The notes under the pieces were generated by a model that did not search any database, had not been told where the DNA came from, and saw only the letters and a list, made by a program, of their open reading frames with translations. From NCBI GenBank assembly GCA_937988885.1, contig CALKHR010000172.1:1-48447 (forward strand): DNA of 48,447 nt, written 5' to 3'. This document shows, in pieces, positions 15,182-22,740 of the stretch. A program made the translations under genes and the position numbers. Each line of letters opens with the position of its first letter. Positions within the stretch are counted from its first letter, which is position 1. This DNA comes from an uncultured Roseiflexaceae bacterium (lineage in GTDB: Bacteria > Chloroflexota > Chloroflexia > Chloroflexales > Roseiflexaceae).

Positions 15182-15231
15182 GGCGTGCCGAACATTGCAG
15201 GTTGGGCAACACCCGCGCGGCACGCCCAACC
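15182..15231. repeat. Overlapping inverted repeats forming two exclusive hairpins
   Basis: GGCGTGCCG (15182-15190) pairs with CGGCACGCC (15218-15226), and GGTTGGGC (15200-15207) pairs with GCCCAACC (15224-15231). The two right arms overlap by three bases, so only one stem can form fully at a time. The block lies between convergent genes and has no U-tract. Confidence 0.55.
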
Positions 15232-15235
15232 CGCC

Positions 15236-15694
15236 CTAGATGCTACACTGCCGCTCGATAGCGACCAGCCAATCGTACACATCGTCCACGCTCGGCAACT
15301 CGCCAGCCTCGGCGACCGCCCGCGCCAGGTACAACTCGCCGTAGCGATCCGTGACGAACACGCCGCCCCGCGCATCCTCCGGCAGAAATTGGCGGATCAC
15401 CCGCCCATCAACATCGGCGAGCACCGGGAAGGGCAGCTCCGCCTGCAACGCACTCGCAGCCGCCTCGGTATCGCCCAAAATGACCAACACCTCGGCCCGC
15501 TCGCTTTGCAGCGAAGTGTACCCCTCGGCCATCGCCTGCATGTACTCTCGCATCGAGGCATCGCTCGAATGCGGCACCACAATCAGCACCAAATTGCGCT
15601 TCGCCCGGTACGCCGTGCGGCGGATGGGCGTGCCCTTTCCGCTGGGCAGCGTGAAGCTTGGGGCGATCTGGCCGTGACGAACCAAACTTTCCAT
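15236..15694 (-). CDS. Thioredoxin-fold (AhpC/redoxin-like) protein lacking the peroxidatic cysteine
   Basis: A 152-residue protein with the layout of the peroxiredoxin/redoxin family: GQIAPSFTLPSGKG at the start, NLVLIVVPHSSDASMREY after the first core strand, EVLVILGDTEAAA, LPFPVLADVDGRVIRQFL and GGVFVTDRYGELYLA. In true peroxiredoxins the loop after the first strand carries the catalytic TxxC; here the corresponding segment PHSSDAS (41-47) has none, and the only Cys is C150 near the end. It is therefore unlikely to be a conventional peroxidase. The start at 15694 is supported by AAAGGAG. The gene lies downstream of the mutarotase on the same strand, 56 bases apart, so the two are probably co-transcribed. 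Function unknown. Confidence 0.72.
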   Translation of the reverse strand: MESLVRHGQIAPSFTLPSGKGTPIRRTAYRAKRNLVLIVVPHSSDASMREYMQAMAEGYTSLQSERAEVLVILGDTEAAASALQAELPFPVLADVDGRVIRQFLPEDARGGVFVTDRYGELYLARAVAEAGELPSVDDVYDWLVAIERQCSI

Positions 15695-15750
15695 GCGCTT
15701 CTCCTTTGTGCGTAGCGGCCCCGCCCTCAGCATACTGCCCAAGCGTGCGT

Positions 15751-16659
15751 CTACGACTCCACGCTGATCGTTGTGATCAAGCGATGCTCGCCGCCCGGCG
15801 CAACCGTGATCGTATCATCGGCGGCGTTGGCGGTCTCCACACACACAAAACGCCTATAATCGTCGGCCTGCAGGTCGGCAAACTGCTTCGACCTCTCGCT
15901 GCCGGGATTCCACACCACCGTCGTGCGGCTGCCCGATTTCTCCACCTTAATGCGGCGCTGCAAGCCTGGATCTTCGATCACACAGGTTGCCGTCGTATTG
16001 AGGTAGATGCGGTCGGTCTCGCCATCGAAAGTGATCGGGCCATGCTGCTGCTTGCGCTGATCTCCGTCCACCTTATCGATGTAGGTGGTATCCTCCAGCC
16101 CCAGGATGCGGATCGCGCTGATATCGCTGATGGCGAAGTAACTGTGCAGCGCGCCCGTGCAAGTGTAGGGCGTTTGGCCGGGATTGCGCATAATCAACTC
16201 GACCGTCAAACTATTGCTGACCGTTACCACGCAGCGCAGGTCGAACTTGGCCTGCCAGTTGATCTGCGTCAGATTACTGTTATCGAGCCGCATGCGGATC
16301 TGCGTGGCGCCACCGGTTTGCACGGCGGTGGAGAGGATGTTCCAATGGGCAGTGCGCACCAAGCCGTGCGCGGGCATTTGCGGGTCGCTGGGGTGCAGCC
16401 CAAACCACGGCCAGCAGACCGGGATGCCTGCCCGCACGGGTTTACCTGTTTGGATGGGCGCGGGAGGCGTGCCCCACAGCACAGGCTTTTGGTTGTGGGG
16501 CTGGAACGTCAGCACCTGCGCGCCATAGAGATTAATGGTGGCACTGGCGAAACTGTTGCGGATCTGCGCTTGGATGCGGTTATCCACACCGCTTGTGATG
16601 CTGATATGGTCACGGATAGCGAACGAATCGTTGAGCGCCTGGATATCGGTTGTTTGCAT
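15751..16659 (-). CDS. D-hexose-6-phosphate mutarotase (aldose 1-epimerase-like, YeaD family)
   Basis: A 302-residue beta-sandwich enzyme that interconverts the alpha and beta anomers of hexose 6-phosphates in the cytoplasm. Characteristic segments are NLYGAQVLTFQP, GIPVCWPWFGLHP and MPAHGLVRTAHWNI, the last holding the substrate-binding His (98 and 105). The catalytic His is probably H172 in GALHSYFAISD, and the catalytic base is a Glu near residue 280 in FVCVETANA. Length and motif order fit the YeaD/galactose mutarotase-like group. The start at 16659 follows AAGGAG; a longer start at 16695 lacks one. It lies between an amidase gene upstream and the redoxin-like gene downstream, all on the minus strand, with short gaps. 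Confidence 0.88.
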   Translation of the reverse strand: MQTTDIQALNDSFAIRDHISITSGVDNRIQAQIRNSFASATINLYGAQVLTFQPHNQKPVLWGTPPAPIQTGKPVRAGIPVCWPWFGLHPSDPQMPAHGLVRTAHWNILSTAVQTGGATQIRMRLDNSNLTQINWQAKFDLRCVVTVSNSLTVELIMRNPGQTPYTCTGALHSYFAISDISAIRILGLEDTTYIDKVDGDQRKQQHGPITFDGETDRIYLNTTATCVIEDPGLQRRIKVEKSGSRTTVVWNPGSERSKQFADLQADDYRRFVCVETANAADDTITVAPGGEHRLITTISVES

Positions 16660-16713
16660 GAAAGCTCCTTCTATGCAAGTGGCGCAGCGGAGCACTTCCG
16701 CTACCCCACACGA

Positions 16714-18129
16714 CTACACAATATCAGGGCGGCGTCGCCCGAAACCAGTGGCCTGCTCAAAAGCGTGTGCGAGTTGGAGAACACCAAGTTCATCGCGGTG
16801 TCGGCCCACAATCTGAACACCAACGGGCAACCCTTCCGGCGAGAAGCCGCAAGGGACCGAGATCGCGGGGTGGCCGGTGACGCTGACATAGTAGCACGAA
16901 CGCATCCAATCGATGTACGTGTCAAGTTCTAGGCCATTGATGCTGGTGGGATACGGGATTTCAACATCGAATGGCAGCACCTGGCAGACCGGCAGGATCA
17001 AAAACTCGTAGCGCTCCATAAACTGTGCCAGCCGCTGGAACAGCGCCGTACGCTCGCGCTGCGCCTTGGCGAGTTGTGGGCCTGTGAGGCGTCGCCCCTC
17101 CTCAATGTTCCAAATCACCGTGTCCTTCAGTTGGTCGCGGTGCGTATCGAGCAGGCGACCACGGCCTAGCTCGAAACTCCAAGCACGCCACGTCTTGAAA
17201 GCGTTATCGGCGCCCTCCCAGCCCGGGTCCGCCTCCTCGACAATGCAGCCAAGCGCGGCGAAGGTGGGCTGTTGCGCATCGATCACGGCGGTGACACGTG
17301 GATCGATCGGCAGCCCGCCGAAATCGCGGCTCCAGGCGATGCGCGTCCCTCGGAAGTCGCGCTCAAGCGGTTGGGCGAAGATGCTGCTCGGCTGATCGAT
17401 CGAAATGGGCGAGCGGTGGTCTGGCCCGGCGATCGCGCTGAGCAACAGCGCCGCATCTGCCACCGTGCGAGCCATCGGGCCGCTCACACCCAGCGTCTCC
17501 CAGCCGTCCTCGGTGGGCAGGTTGGGCACGCGACCGGGCGAAGGGCGCAGGCCCACCACATTGCAGAAACTGGCCGGGTTGCGCAGCGAGCCGCCCATAT
17601 CGCTGCCATCGGCGATCGGGATCATGCCGCAGGCCAACGCCACAGCCGCGCCGCCGCTGCTGCCGCCGCAGGTTTTGCTCACATCGTAGGGGTTGCGGGT
17701 CGCGCCGAACACTGGGTTGAAGGTTTGCGAGCCAGCGCCAAACTCGGGCGTGTTGGTCTTGCCGATGGTGATCGTGCCGGCCTTGCGCAGCCGCTGGATG
17801 ATCAGCGCATCGTGCTCGGGCACCCAATCGCGGAAGATCGGCGAGCCGAGTGTGGTGCGAATGCCCTTGGTCGCCACGAGGTCCTTGTGGGCGATCGGCA
17901 GGCCGTGGAGCGGGCCGAGCGCATCGCCCCGTGCGACGGCTTGGTCGGCGGCGTGGGCCTGTTCCAACGCCTGCTCGGGCAGCAGCGTGACGATGGCGTT
18001 GACCTGCGGATTAACGCGCTCGATCTGGTTGAGGTGGGCCTGCATCACTTCGACGCAGGAGAGTTCGCGCGTGCGGATGCGTTGAGCGAGTTCGGTGGCG
18101 TTCAGGAAACAGATTTCACGATCAGACAT
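16714..18129 (-). CDS. Amidase signature family enzyme (GatA-like amidase)
   Basis: A 471-residue amidase of the signature family, which hydrolyses amide bonds through a Ser-cisSer-Lys triad. The residues are visible: K82 in LPIAHKDL, cis-Ser S156 in CGGSSGGAAVALACGM and the nucleophile S180 in DGSDMGGSLRNPASF. The 24-residue spacing between the two serines matches characterised members. It is not accompanied by gatB or gatC and has DMGGSLRNPAS in place of the DTGGSIRxPA of GatA, so it is more likely a free-standing amidase. The start at 18129 is chosen because GAGGAG lies four bases before it. The SD overlaps the last codons of the decayed gene upstream. The substrate cannot be told. It lies 54 bases before the mutarotase gene. 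Confidence 0.9.
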   Translation of the reverse strand: MSDREICFLNATELAQRIRTRELSCVEVMQAHLNQIERVNPQVNAIVTLLPEQALEQAHAADQAVARGDALGPLHGLPIAHKDLVATKGIRTTLGSPIFRDWVPEHDALIIQRLRKAGTITIGKTNTPEFGAGSQTFNPVFGATRNPYDVSKTCGGSSGGAAVALACGMIPIADGSDMGGSLRNPASFCNVVGLRPSPGRVPNLPTEDGWETLGVSGPMARTVADAALLLSAIAGPDHRSPISIDQPSSIFAQPLERDFRGTRIAWSRDFGGLPIDPRVTAVIDAQQPTFAALGCIVEEADPGWEGADNAFKTWRAWSFELGRGRLLDTHRDQLKDTVIWNIEEGRRLTGPQLAKAQRERTALFQRLAQFMERYEFLILPVCQVLPFDVEIPYPTSINGLELDTYIDWMRSCYYVSVTGHPAISVPCGFSPEGLPVGVQIVGRHRDELGVLQLAHAFEQATGFGRRRPDIV

Positions 18130-18137
18130 AATGCTCC

Positions 18138-18641
18138 TCATGGCGGAATTGAGCGATCACCCGCTGCTTCAAGGCAGTGGGAAACGGCGTGGCGGTCGTT
18201 TGGGCAATTCCAATACGCGTATGTCAGGGCCAATTGGGCCGAACCGAAACGGTCGGTGTTTGCGTAGAGCGCCATCAGTGGCGAGATTAGCAGCGTGCTG
18301 CTGTGCGTTTTCGGGATGAGATGATAACCGCCGTGTTGGTCGCGCACCGCCGAAACGATCGACGAATTAATGATGCTGACGTGCTGCTCAGGATGATACC
18401 ATCGATCAGCAGATGCGTGATCAGGCGGCGCATACTGTTGAGCAGGGGCCGCACGCCGCTCTTATCGAAAACCCGCTAAAAGACCGCTGCCTTTCGGCGA
18501 ACCATTGCGAGAGCATATTCCGCGACATAGGCCGTTGCGCTGTTGGGCACCGCTTTGAGGTTCGTCAGCCACCGCCCATACCGACGATCAGAATGTTGCG
18601 ACAGGATATAAGGGGTCGATGATAGGGAGATTGAAGTGCAT
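18138..18641 (-). pseudogene. Decayed gene, DUF1152-like
   Basis: No intact gene spans this region, but pieces of one protein appear in order on the minus strand in different frames. The ATG at 18641 has a strong ribosome site (AAGGAGAT) and gives MHFNLPIIDPLYPVATF before a stop. A second frame continues with RNILIVGMGGG. Another carries TAYVAEYALAMVRRKAAVF, a stop, then VFDKSGVRPLLNSMRRLI and HLLIDGIIL. The last frame holds SIINSSIVSAVRDQHGGYH and ISPLMALY and ends at 18138. This order (N-terminal glycine loop, LIDGIIL, then the SI[IV]NSSIV...GYH...PLMALY end) resembles DUF1152 proteins from memory. The middle part of that domain seems deleted. Decay is fairly clear; the family name is tentative. 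Confidence 0.5.
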
Positions 18642-18866
18642 AGCTCGATCTCCTTTTCGATGTAGGCGCGAACCGCGCTACGCCCGAAATCGTGCCCGAA
18701 TGGTGAGGTGCGGATGGAATCGCAGCGCGGTGAGCATGGCCCACCGCGGACGCTCACGCAATTCGGACACGGTTGATTGAGCAGCAGTTTGTGGGTGCAC
18801 AATACGGCGTGAGAGCCGTTTGTACTCTGGCAATTCTACATGTTATGCGGCTTGGTCGGATTGAGA

Positions 18867-19796
18867 CTATTCGCCACGCATACGCCGTACCAACTTGACG
18901 ATGCTCTGGCCGTAGGTGGTGCCGGGAACGGCCCAACGCCCGTTGAGGCCCGTGATAGTAGGCGCGACGCCACGCAGGTTCGCTGGCAACGGGCGATAGC
19001 TCAGCGCATAGTTGATGAGCGCCAGTTGGATCGGGTTGGCCTGCTCATCGCGCATCGTGTAGGCCAGCAGCCGCCCGAGATGCGCGGGGACGCTGTGACC
19101 GTCCCACGTCGGGAAGGCCCAACCCTCGCGCCATTTGCCGCCCTCGCGGTCGTCCCAGCACCAGCCACGTCCAGGAGGTGCGTCGGGCGTGCCGTTGCGG
19201 GTCGCGCCAGTGACGCCGATGCCTGCTGGGTTGCGGCGCGGTCGGGCCGACCACCACGAGGAGAGGTGTCCTGTCTCGTGGCCCATCTGCGCCAGCGCCA
19301 AGAACCAATCGAGGCCGACCATATCGCCTAGAGATTGGTAGCTCTGCACGATCGTCGTGATGTCGTAGCGAGTATAGCCGTTGTCGTTGGCGATCTTCTT
19401 ATCGAACCAATTGACGGCCTGTTCGACGCTGCCCGACGCCGGACCCATAATCGGCATATCATCGCCAGAGATCGGCGGAGTGGGCGTTGGGGTGGGCGCA
19501 GCCGGAACTTCATGCTGCACCATCGCTAAATAGCTCTTCCAATCGGGTAGAGTCATAGGTGGCTCCTCAATGATAGTAGGTGTCAGCGTGGCGGTTGGCG
19601 TTAGGGAGGGCGTGGGCAACACGGGCACAAACGGCGCGAGTGTGGCGGTTGGCTCGCTAGCGATCGGGATGCTGGGTGTTACTGTGGTAGAGGCGTGGCT
19701 TGTGAGTGTGAGTGGTACACGCGGTAGCACCCGCTCAGAGACGGTAGCGATCAGCGCGACGATTGAGAGACGAAAGAATTGGCGTCGTGTTCTCAT
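18867..19796 (-). CDS. Tat-exported glucosaminidase/lysozyme-like peptidoglycan hydrolase
   Basis: A 309-residue exported protein. The N-terminus TRRQFFRLS followed by a hydrophobic stretch is a twin-arginine signal, so it should cross the membrane folded. A Thr/Pro/Val-rich linker (about 30-80 and again 98-112) precedes a compact domain (about 125-305). The domain contains FLALAQMGHETGHLSSWW, with E174 a likely catalytic acid, then RRNPAGIGVTG and GWCWDDREGGKW. These segments resemble the glucosaminidase/mannosyl-glycoprotein endo-beta-N-acetylglucosaminidase fold, which cuts glycan strands of peptidoglycan. The start codon at 19796 lacks a strong ribosome site but is fixed by the signal peptide. 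A TGCTATACT promoter lies about 45 bases upstream. It could instead be a cell-wall or capsule-binding relative without activity. Confidence 0.7.
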   Translation of the reverse strand: MRTRRQFFRLSIVALIATVSERVLPRVPLTLTSHASTTVTPSIPIASEPTATLAPFVPVLPTPSLTPTATLTPTIIEEPPMTLPDWKSYLAMVQHEVPAAPTPTPTPPISGDDMPIMGPASGSVEQAVNWFDKKIANDNGYTRYDITTIVQSYQSLGDMVGLDWFLALAQMGHETGHLSSWWSARPRRNPAGIGVTGATRNGTPDAPPGRGWCWDDREGGKWREGWAFPTWDGHSVPAHLGRLLAYTMRDEQANPIQLALINYALSYRPLPANLRGVAPTITGLNGRWAVPGTTYGQSIVKLVRRMRGE

Positions 19797-19837
19797 AATC
19801 GCTTGTGTTCCGTGTGCTGCTGCCGTTCACTGTTTGG

Positions 19838-19846
19838 AGTATAGCA
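19838..19846 (-). promoter_or_regulatory. Extended -10 promoter of the Tat-exported hydrolase
   Basis: TGCTATACT on the minus strand, identical to the -10 of the histidine kinase operon. The predicted start is about 35 bases before the ATG at 19796. Confidence 0.5.
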
Positions 19847-20012
19847 TGGATATGAGCAGATTGGGGAGGCGCTTTGTTGGCGAACATCCCTCGTTTCATC
19901 TGTGTGTGTGTTGGTGATATAAAACCCAATCTCATCTGGCATGCCCGAGTTTCTGCTACCAGCAGTTTGCGCATGCCCTGCTTTGTGGCATATGCCGTCG
20001 TTCAGGTGGCGT

Positions 20013-20447
20013 TTAGGGCATTGCAGGCCGCAATTCCGGCCAGAGCAGCCCCATCAACGCTACGTGGAGGACGGTGCTGATCAACAGGATGGCGAGGAAC
20101 GAAGGGTGCAGCGTCTTGTGACGCCAGAAGGTGCGCCCGATCCAACCGCCCACAAAGCCACCCAACAGCGTCATCACGTGGAACGATAACTCGGGGATGC
20201 GTGGGCCGTCCGCCTGCGCTTGGCGCTTATCGTAGCCGTAACAGATGAACGTGATCACGCTCCATCCGGCTAACCAGGCGACATAAGCGTGTTGACCGAG
20301 CACAATCAGCAGAAGCGCGATCGCGATCGCACCCACAGCAGCCGTCGTGAGGGCGCGCACATGCGGCGAGCGCCAGTTGAGGCGTTGGAGTGCGCCAGAC
20401 TGGCGAGTCGGCGCAGGGCGGCGTTGGCGCGTTTTGGGTGCGGACAT
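20013..20447 (-). CDS. DUF1294-family membrane protein
   Basis: A 144-residue protein. The first 30 residues are basic and Arg/Pro-rich (KTRQRRPAPTRQSG), followed by about four hydrophobic segments. YGYDKRQAQADGPRIPE and LLGGFVGGWIGRTFWRHKT are the conserved DUF1294 motifs; KTLHPSF starts the last segment. In some proteins this domain is joined to a cold-shock domain, which is absent here. Its function is not known. AGAGGA upstream of 20447 supports the start. The gene follows the M50-TPR gene by 34 bases on the same strand, and a TATAAT hexamer overlaps that gene's stop codon, so it may be transcribed both with its neighbour and from its own promoter. Confidence 0.85.
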   Translation of the reverse strand: MSAPKTRQRRPAPTRQSGALQRLNWRSPHVRALTTAAVGAIAIALLLIVLGQHAYVAWLAGWSVITFICYGYDKRQAQADGPRIPELSFHVMTLLGGFVGGWIGRTFWRHKTLHPSFLAILLISTVLHVALMGLLWPELRPAMP

Positions 20448-20481
20448 ACTGTTCCTCTTTATAAGCCGAAAGACCGTGCGA

Positions 20482-22368
20482 TTATACCGCATCGGCAAGA
20501 TGTTCGTGCGCCCAGCGCTGCAGTGTGGTGTTGGTGGTGTACTGAATGGCGTGTTGAAAGTCGCTATAGGCCGGTTGACCGATGGCCTTGTTCACTAGGC
20601 CGCGCCCATACCATGCCTCGGCGAGTTCGGCGTTCATAGCGAGCGCCCGATTGTAGGCCGTCAGTGCCTCGGCGTAGCGTTGGTTGATGCGATACGCGTC
20701 GGCGCGCCCACAGTGCACCTCCGCGCGATCGGGCAGCAGTTGCTCGGCGAAGGCGTAGTAGGCCAGCGCCCAATCGAGTTGATTCTGCATCGTGTTGAGC
20801 AGGCTCAATTCGCTAAACAGCAGATACGCCGTATTCCCCCAACGCAGCAATGTGCCCCAATCATCGTTGGCCGCCGCCTGATCGCCCTTCACAAAGCGCA
20901 ACCTGCCTCGATGTAGAAGCGCAGAATAGTCGCTCGATGGCACTCGACACGCCTGTTCAAGGTGCTGTTCCGCGAGCTCTAACTGCCCCGATTGAAGGTA
21001 CATGGTCCCCAACCTCATATGAGCTTGGGCATTGGTGTTGTCCATCGAGAGCACTTGCTGATAGTAACTGAGCGCTTTTTGACGTTCCTGTTGACACATC
21101 GCGACCACGCCGAGTCCAAACAGTCCGTAGATCGATTGCGGATCGAGTTTCAGGACGCGCTCAAACATCTGAGTGGCCTGCTGGTAGCTTGTGGGTGCGT
21201 AGGGATCTGCCTCGATGATCACAAGGCCACTGTTGATCAGGGAGCCAAGGTAATCGATGTTCTGACGATTGGGTTGCTTGTAGAGCCCGAGCGCTCGGTC
21301 GAAATCCTTGAGTTGCGAGTAGAGATACGCCAATCCGTGCACGCTCATCTCAGAATCGGGTTGGAGGGTTCCAAAGTGTTGGATATCGGCCAATGCGCGA
21401 TCGTACTGATTCAGTTCGATGTACGCATAGAAGCGGTAGGCATATGCCAGCGGGGTGTTCGGCTCAAGCGCGAGTGCATGGGTGTAGTCTGCCAACGCGA
21501 GGTCGGGACGTTTCAGGTGGAAGTAGGCATTGGCGCGGTCGAGATACCCCTGCGAATCCTGGGGATGCGCCTGTACCATTCGCTCTGCGTGGGCGAGCGC
21601 GCTTGTAAAATCGCCGCGCTGGAGCAAGTACGTGCTCCGATCCGATAACCACATCAGCCCACTGTTGAACGCAGTATTGACGTTTTTGTTGAGCGTCCCA
21701 GCGAAGATAAAGATCATCAACCCCACAAATATGATGATCCAGTCGCCGAGCCACCAGCCCAGCAACAGCATGCCAGGTGCTAGGAGCCAACTGAGCGTCA
21801 ATGTTGCTCGATTAGCCCAGCGTTGACCGAACAGCAGTTGCAGGATCGCGTGCAGGATGCGGCCTCCATCCAGCGGATAGGCGGGCAGCAGGTTGAAGAT
21901 GGCGAGAAAGAGGTTGATGAAGATCAAGCCGTTCGATAAGCCAGCCAGCAGGCTGAGCGCTGTGGGCGACCAAGCACCGATTGCTTGATGGAAATCGGGG
22001 GCGAAAAGTAGACGTCTCAGCAGCCACCCCACAAGGGCCAATATGAGGTTGACGAACGGGCCAGCGCCGTAGATCGCGAGTTGATGCACCGAACGCTCGG
22101 GGACGCGACTCAGCAGCGCAAAGCCGCCCAATGGCCAGAGGATGATCGTTTTGGTGGGCACCCCAAGCCGATTCGCCACCATGCTATGTCCAAGTTCGTG
22201 CAGCAGAATGCAACCGAAGACCAAGACTAATGCCGAAACAGATATAAGCCAACCCCTTGGTGTATCGGGGGAGAGAACGATCCAGATATAGGGAACAAGC
22301 AGAATAAACGACCAGTGGATTTTAATATCGGTTCCATCGATGCGAGCAATCTGCAACGACCACTTCAT
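20482..22368 (-). CDS. Site-2 protease (M50) with C-terminal TPR repeats
   Basis: A 628-residue intramembrane zinc metalloprotease. The N-terminal membrane domain (about 15-230) contains the zinc site HELGH at 57-61 within a hydrophobic segment and the third ligand D167 in NLLPAYPLDGGRI, both intact. Such enzymes cut membrane-bound substrates, often anti-sigma factors, inside the bilayer. From about 240 to 620 follow tetratricopeptide repeats, for example QGYLDRANAYFHLKRPDLAL and EAWYGRGLVNKAIG, which would sit in the cytoplasm and recruit partners. The start at 22368 is chosen because GGAG lies six bases upstream. A promoter (TGGTATGAT) and a hairpin lie in the 5' region. This fusion of an S2P-like core with a long TPR tail is unusual compared with the typical PDZ or CBS partners. 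Confidence 0.92.
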   Translation of the reverse strand: MKWSLQIARIDGTDIKIHWSFILLVPYIWIVLSPDTPRGWLISVSALVLVFGCILLHELGHSMVANRLGVPTKTIILWPLGGFALLSRVPERSVHQLAIYGAGPFVNLILALVGWLLRRLLFAPDFHQAIGAWSPTALSLLAGLSNGLIFINLFLAIFNLLPAYPLDGGRILHAILQLLFGQRWANRATLTLSWLLAPGMLLLGWWLGDWIIIFVGLMIFIFAGTLNKNVNTAFNSGLMWLSDRSTYLLQRGDFTSALAHAERMVQAHPQDSQGYLDRANAYFHLKRPDLALADYTHALALEPNTPLAYAYRFYAYIELNQYDRALADIQHFGTLQPDSEMSVHGLAYLYSQLKDFDRALGLYKQPNRQNIDYLGSLINSGLVIIEADPYAPTSYQQATQMFERVLKLDPQSIYGLFGLGVVAMCQQERQKALSYYQQVLSMDNTNAQAHMRLGTMYLQSGQLELAEQHLEQACRVPSSDYSALLHRGRLRFVKGDQAAANDDWGTLLRWGNTAYLLFSELSLLNTMQNQLDWALAYYAFAEQLLPDRAEVHCGRADAYRINQRYAEALTAYNRALAMNAELAEAWYGRGLVNKAIGQPAYSDFQHAIQYTTNTTLQRWAHEHLADAV

Positions 22369-22432
22369 GAAATGCTCCACATATGCGCGATGAGATCAAG
22401 CGGCTTGAACCGCTGATCTTGTGAATGAGTAC

Positions 22433-22441
22433 ATCATACCA
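22433..22441 (-). promoter_or_regulatory. Extended -10 promoter of the M50-TPR gene
   Basis: TGGTATGAT on the minus strand, the same sequence as upstream of the glycosidase gene. The leader of about 60 bases contains a stable hairpin. Confidence 0.5.
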
Positions 22442-22699
22442 AATTCAGATAATGCTGAATAACGTGATAATGTATTCTATCTCCGCTTTCTGTGTTGTTT
22501 TGTAGATTTCACACTTTTGCTTTGATAAAAGTGCCTTCATACGAGAGACATACTAGTCCGCGGCGGCATCGTAACAAAAGCAACCACGTTGGACGTGCTC
22601 GTTAGCCTTACAGCCTCCCAACTCCCCACCCATCGTACCCAACATCGCAAGCGTACTCCCTCGGTGCGCTTTGTTGGCATGAGCCATCCTCTGCACCTA

Positions 22700-22708
22700 T
22701 GGTATAAT
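22700..22708 (+). promoter_or_regulatory. Extended -10 promoter of the first glycan locus
   Basis: TGGTATAAT, identical to the element before the ABC lipoprotein gene, including the following CCC. Here the start codon is 33 bases further down and has a normal ribosome site. Confidence 0.6.
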
Positions 22709-22740
22709 CCCGACGAATAGTCAGTGCTAAGAGGAGACCC

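Larger units (their letters stand above)
22369..22740. other. Divergent regulatory region with hairpin
   Basis: About 370 bases with no gene. On the minus strand, between the promoter at 22433-22441 and the M50 start, AGATCAGCGG-TTCAAG-CCGCTTGATCT (22392-22420) forms a strong hairpin with one bulge in the 5' UTR. The middle (22440-22530) is AT-rich. The plus-strand promoter of the glycan locus lies at 22700-22708. Confidence 0.55.

Noticed and set aside
15658..16932. Plus-strand frame of 424 codons opposite the mutarotase gene
   Set aside because: Antisense shadow of a conserved enzyme; no family motif and no ribosome site.
18393..18401. TGGTATCAT on the minus strand as an amidase promoter
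   Set aside because: It fits the extended -10 pattern but lies inside the decayed gene 264 bases before the amidase start; it could be chance, so it was not listed.
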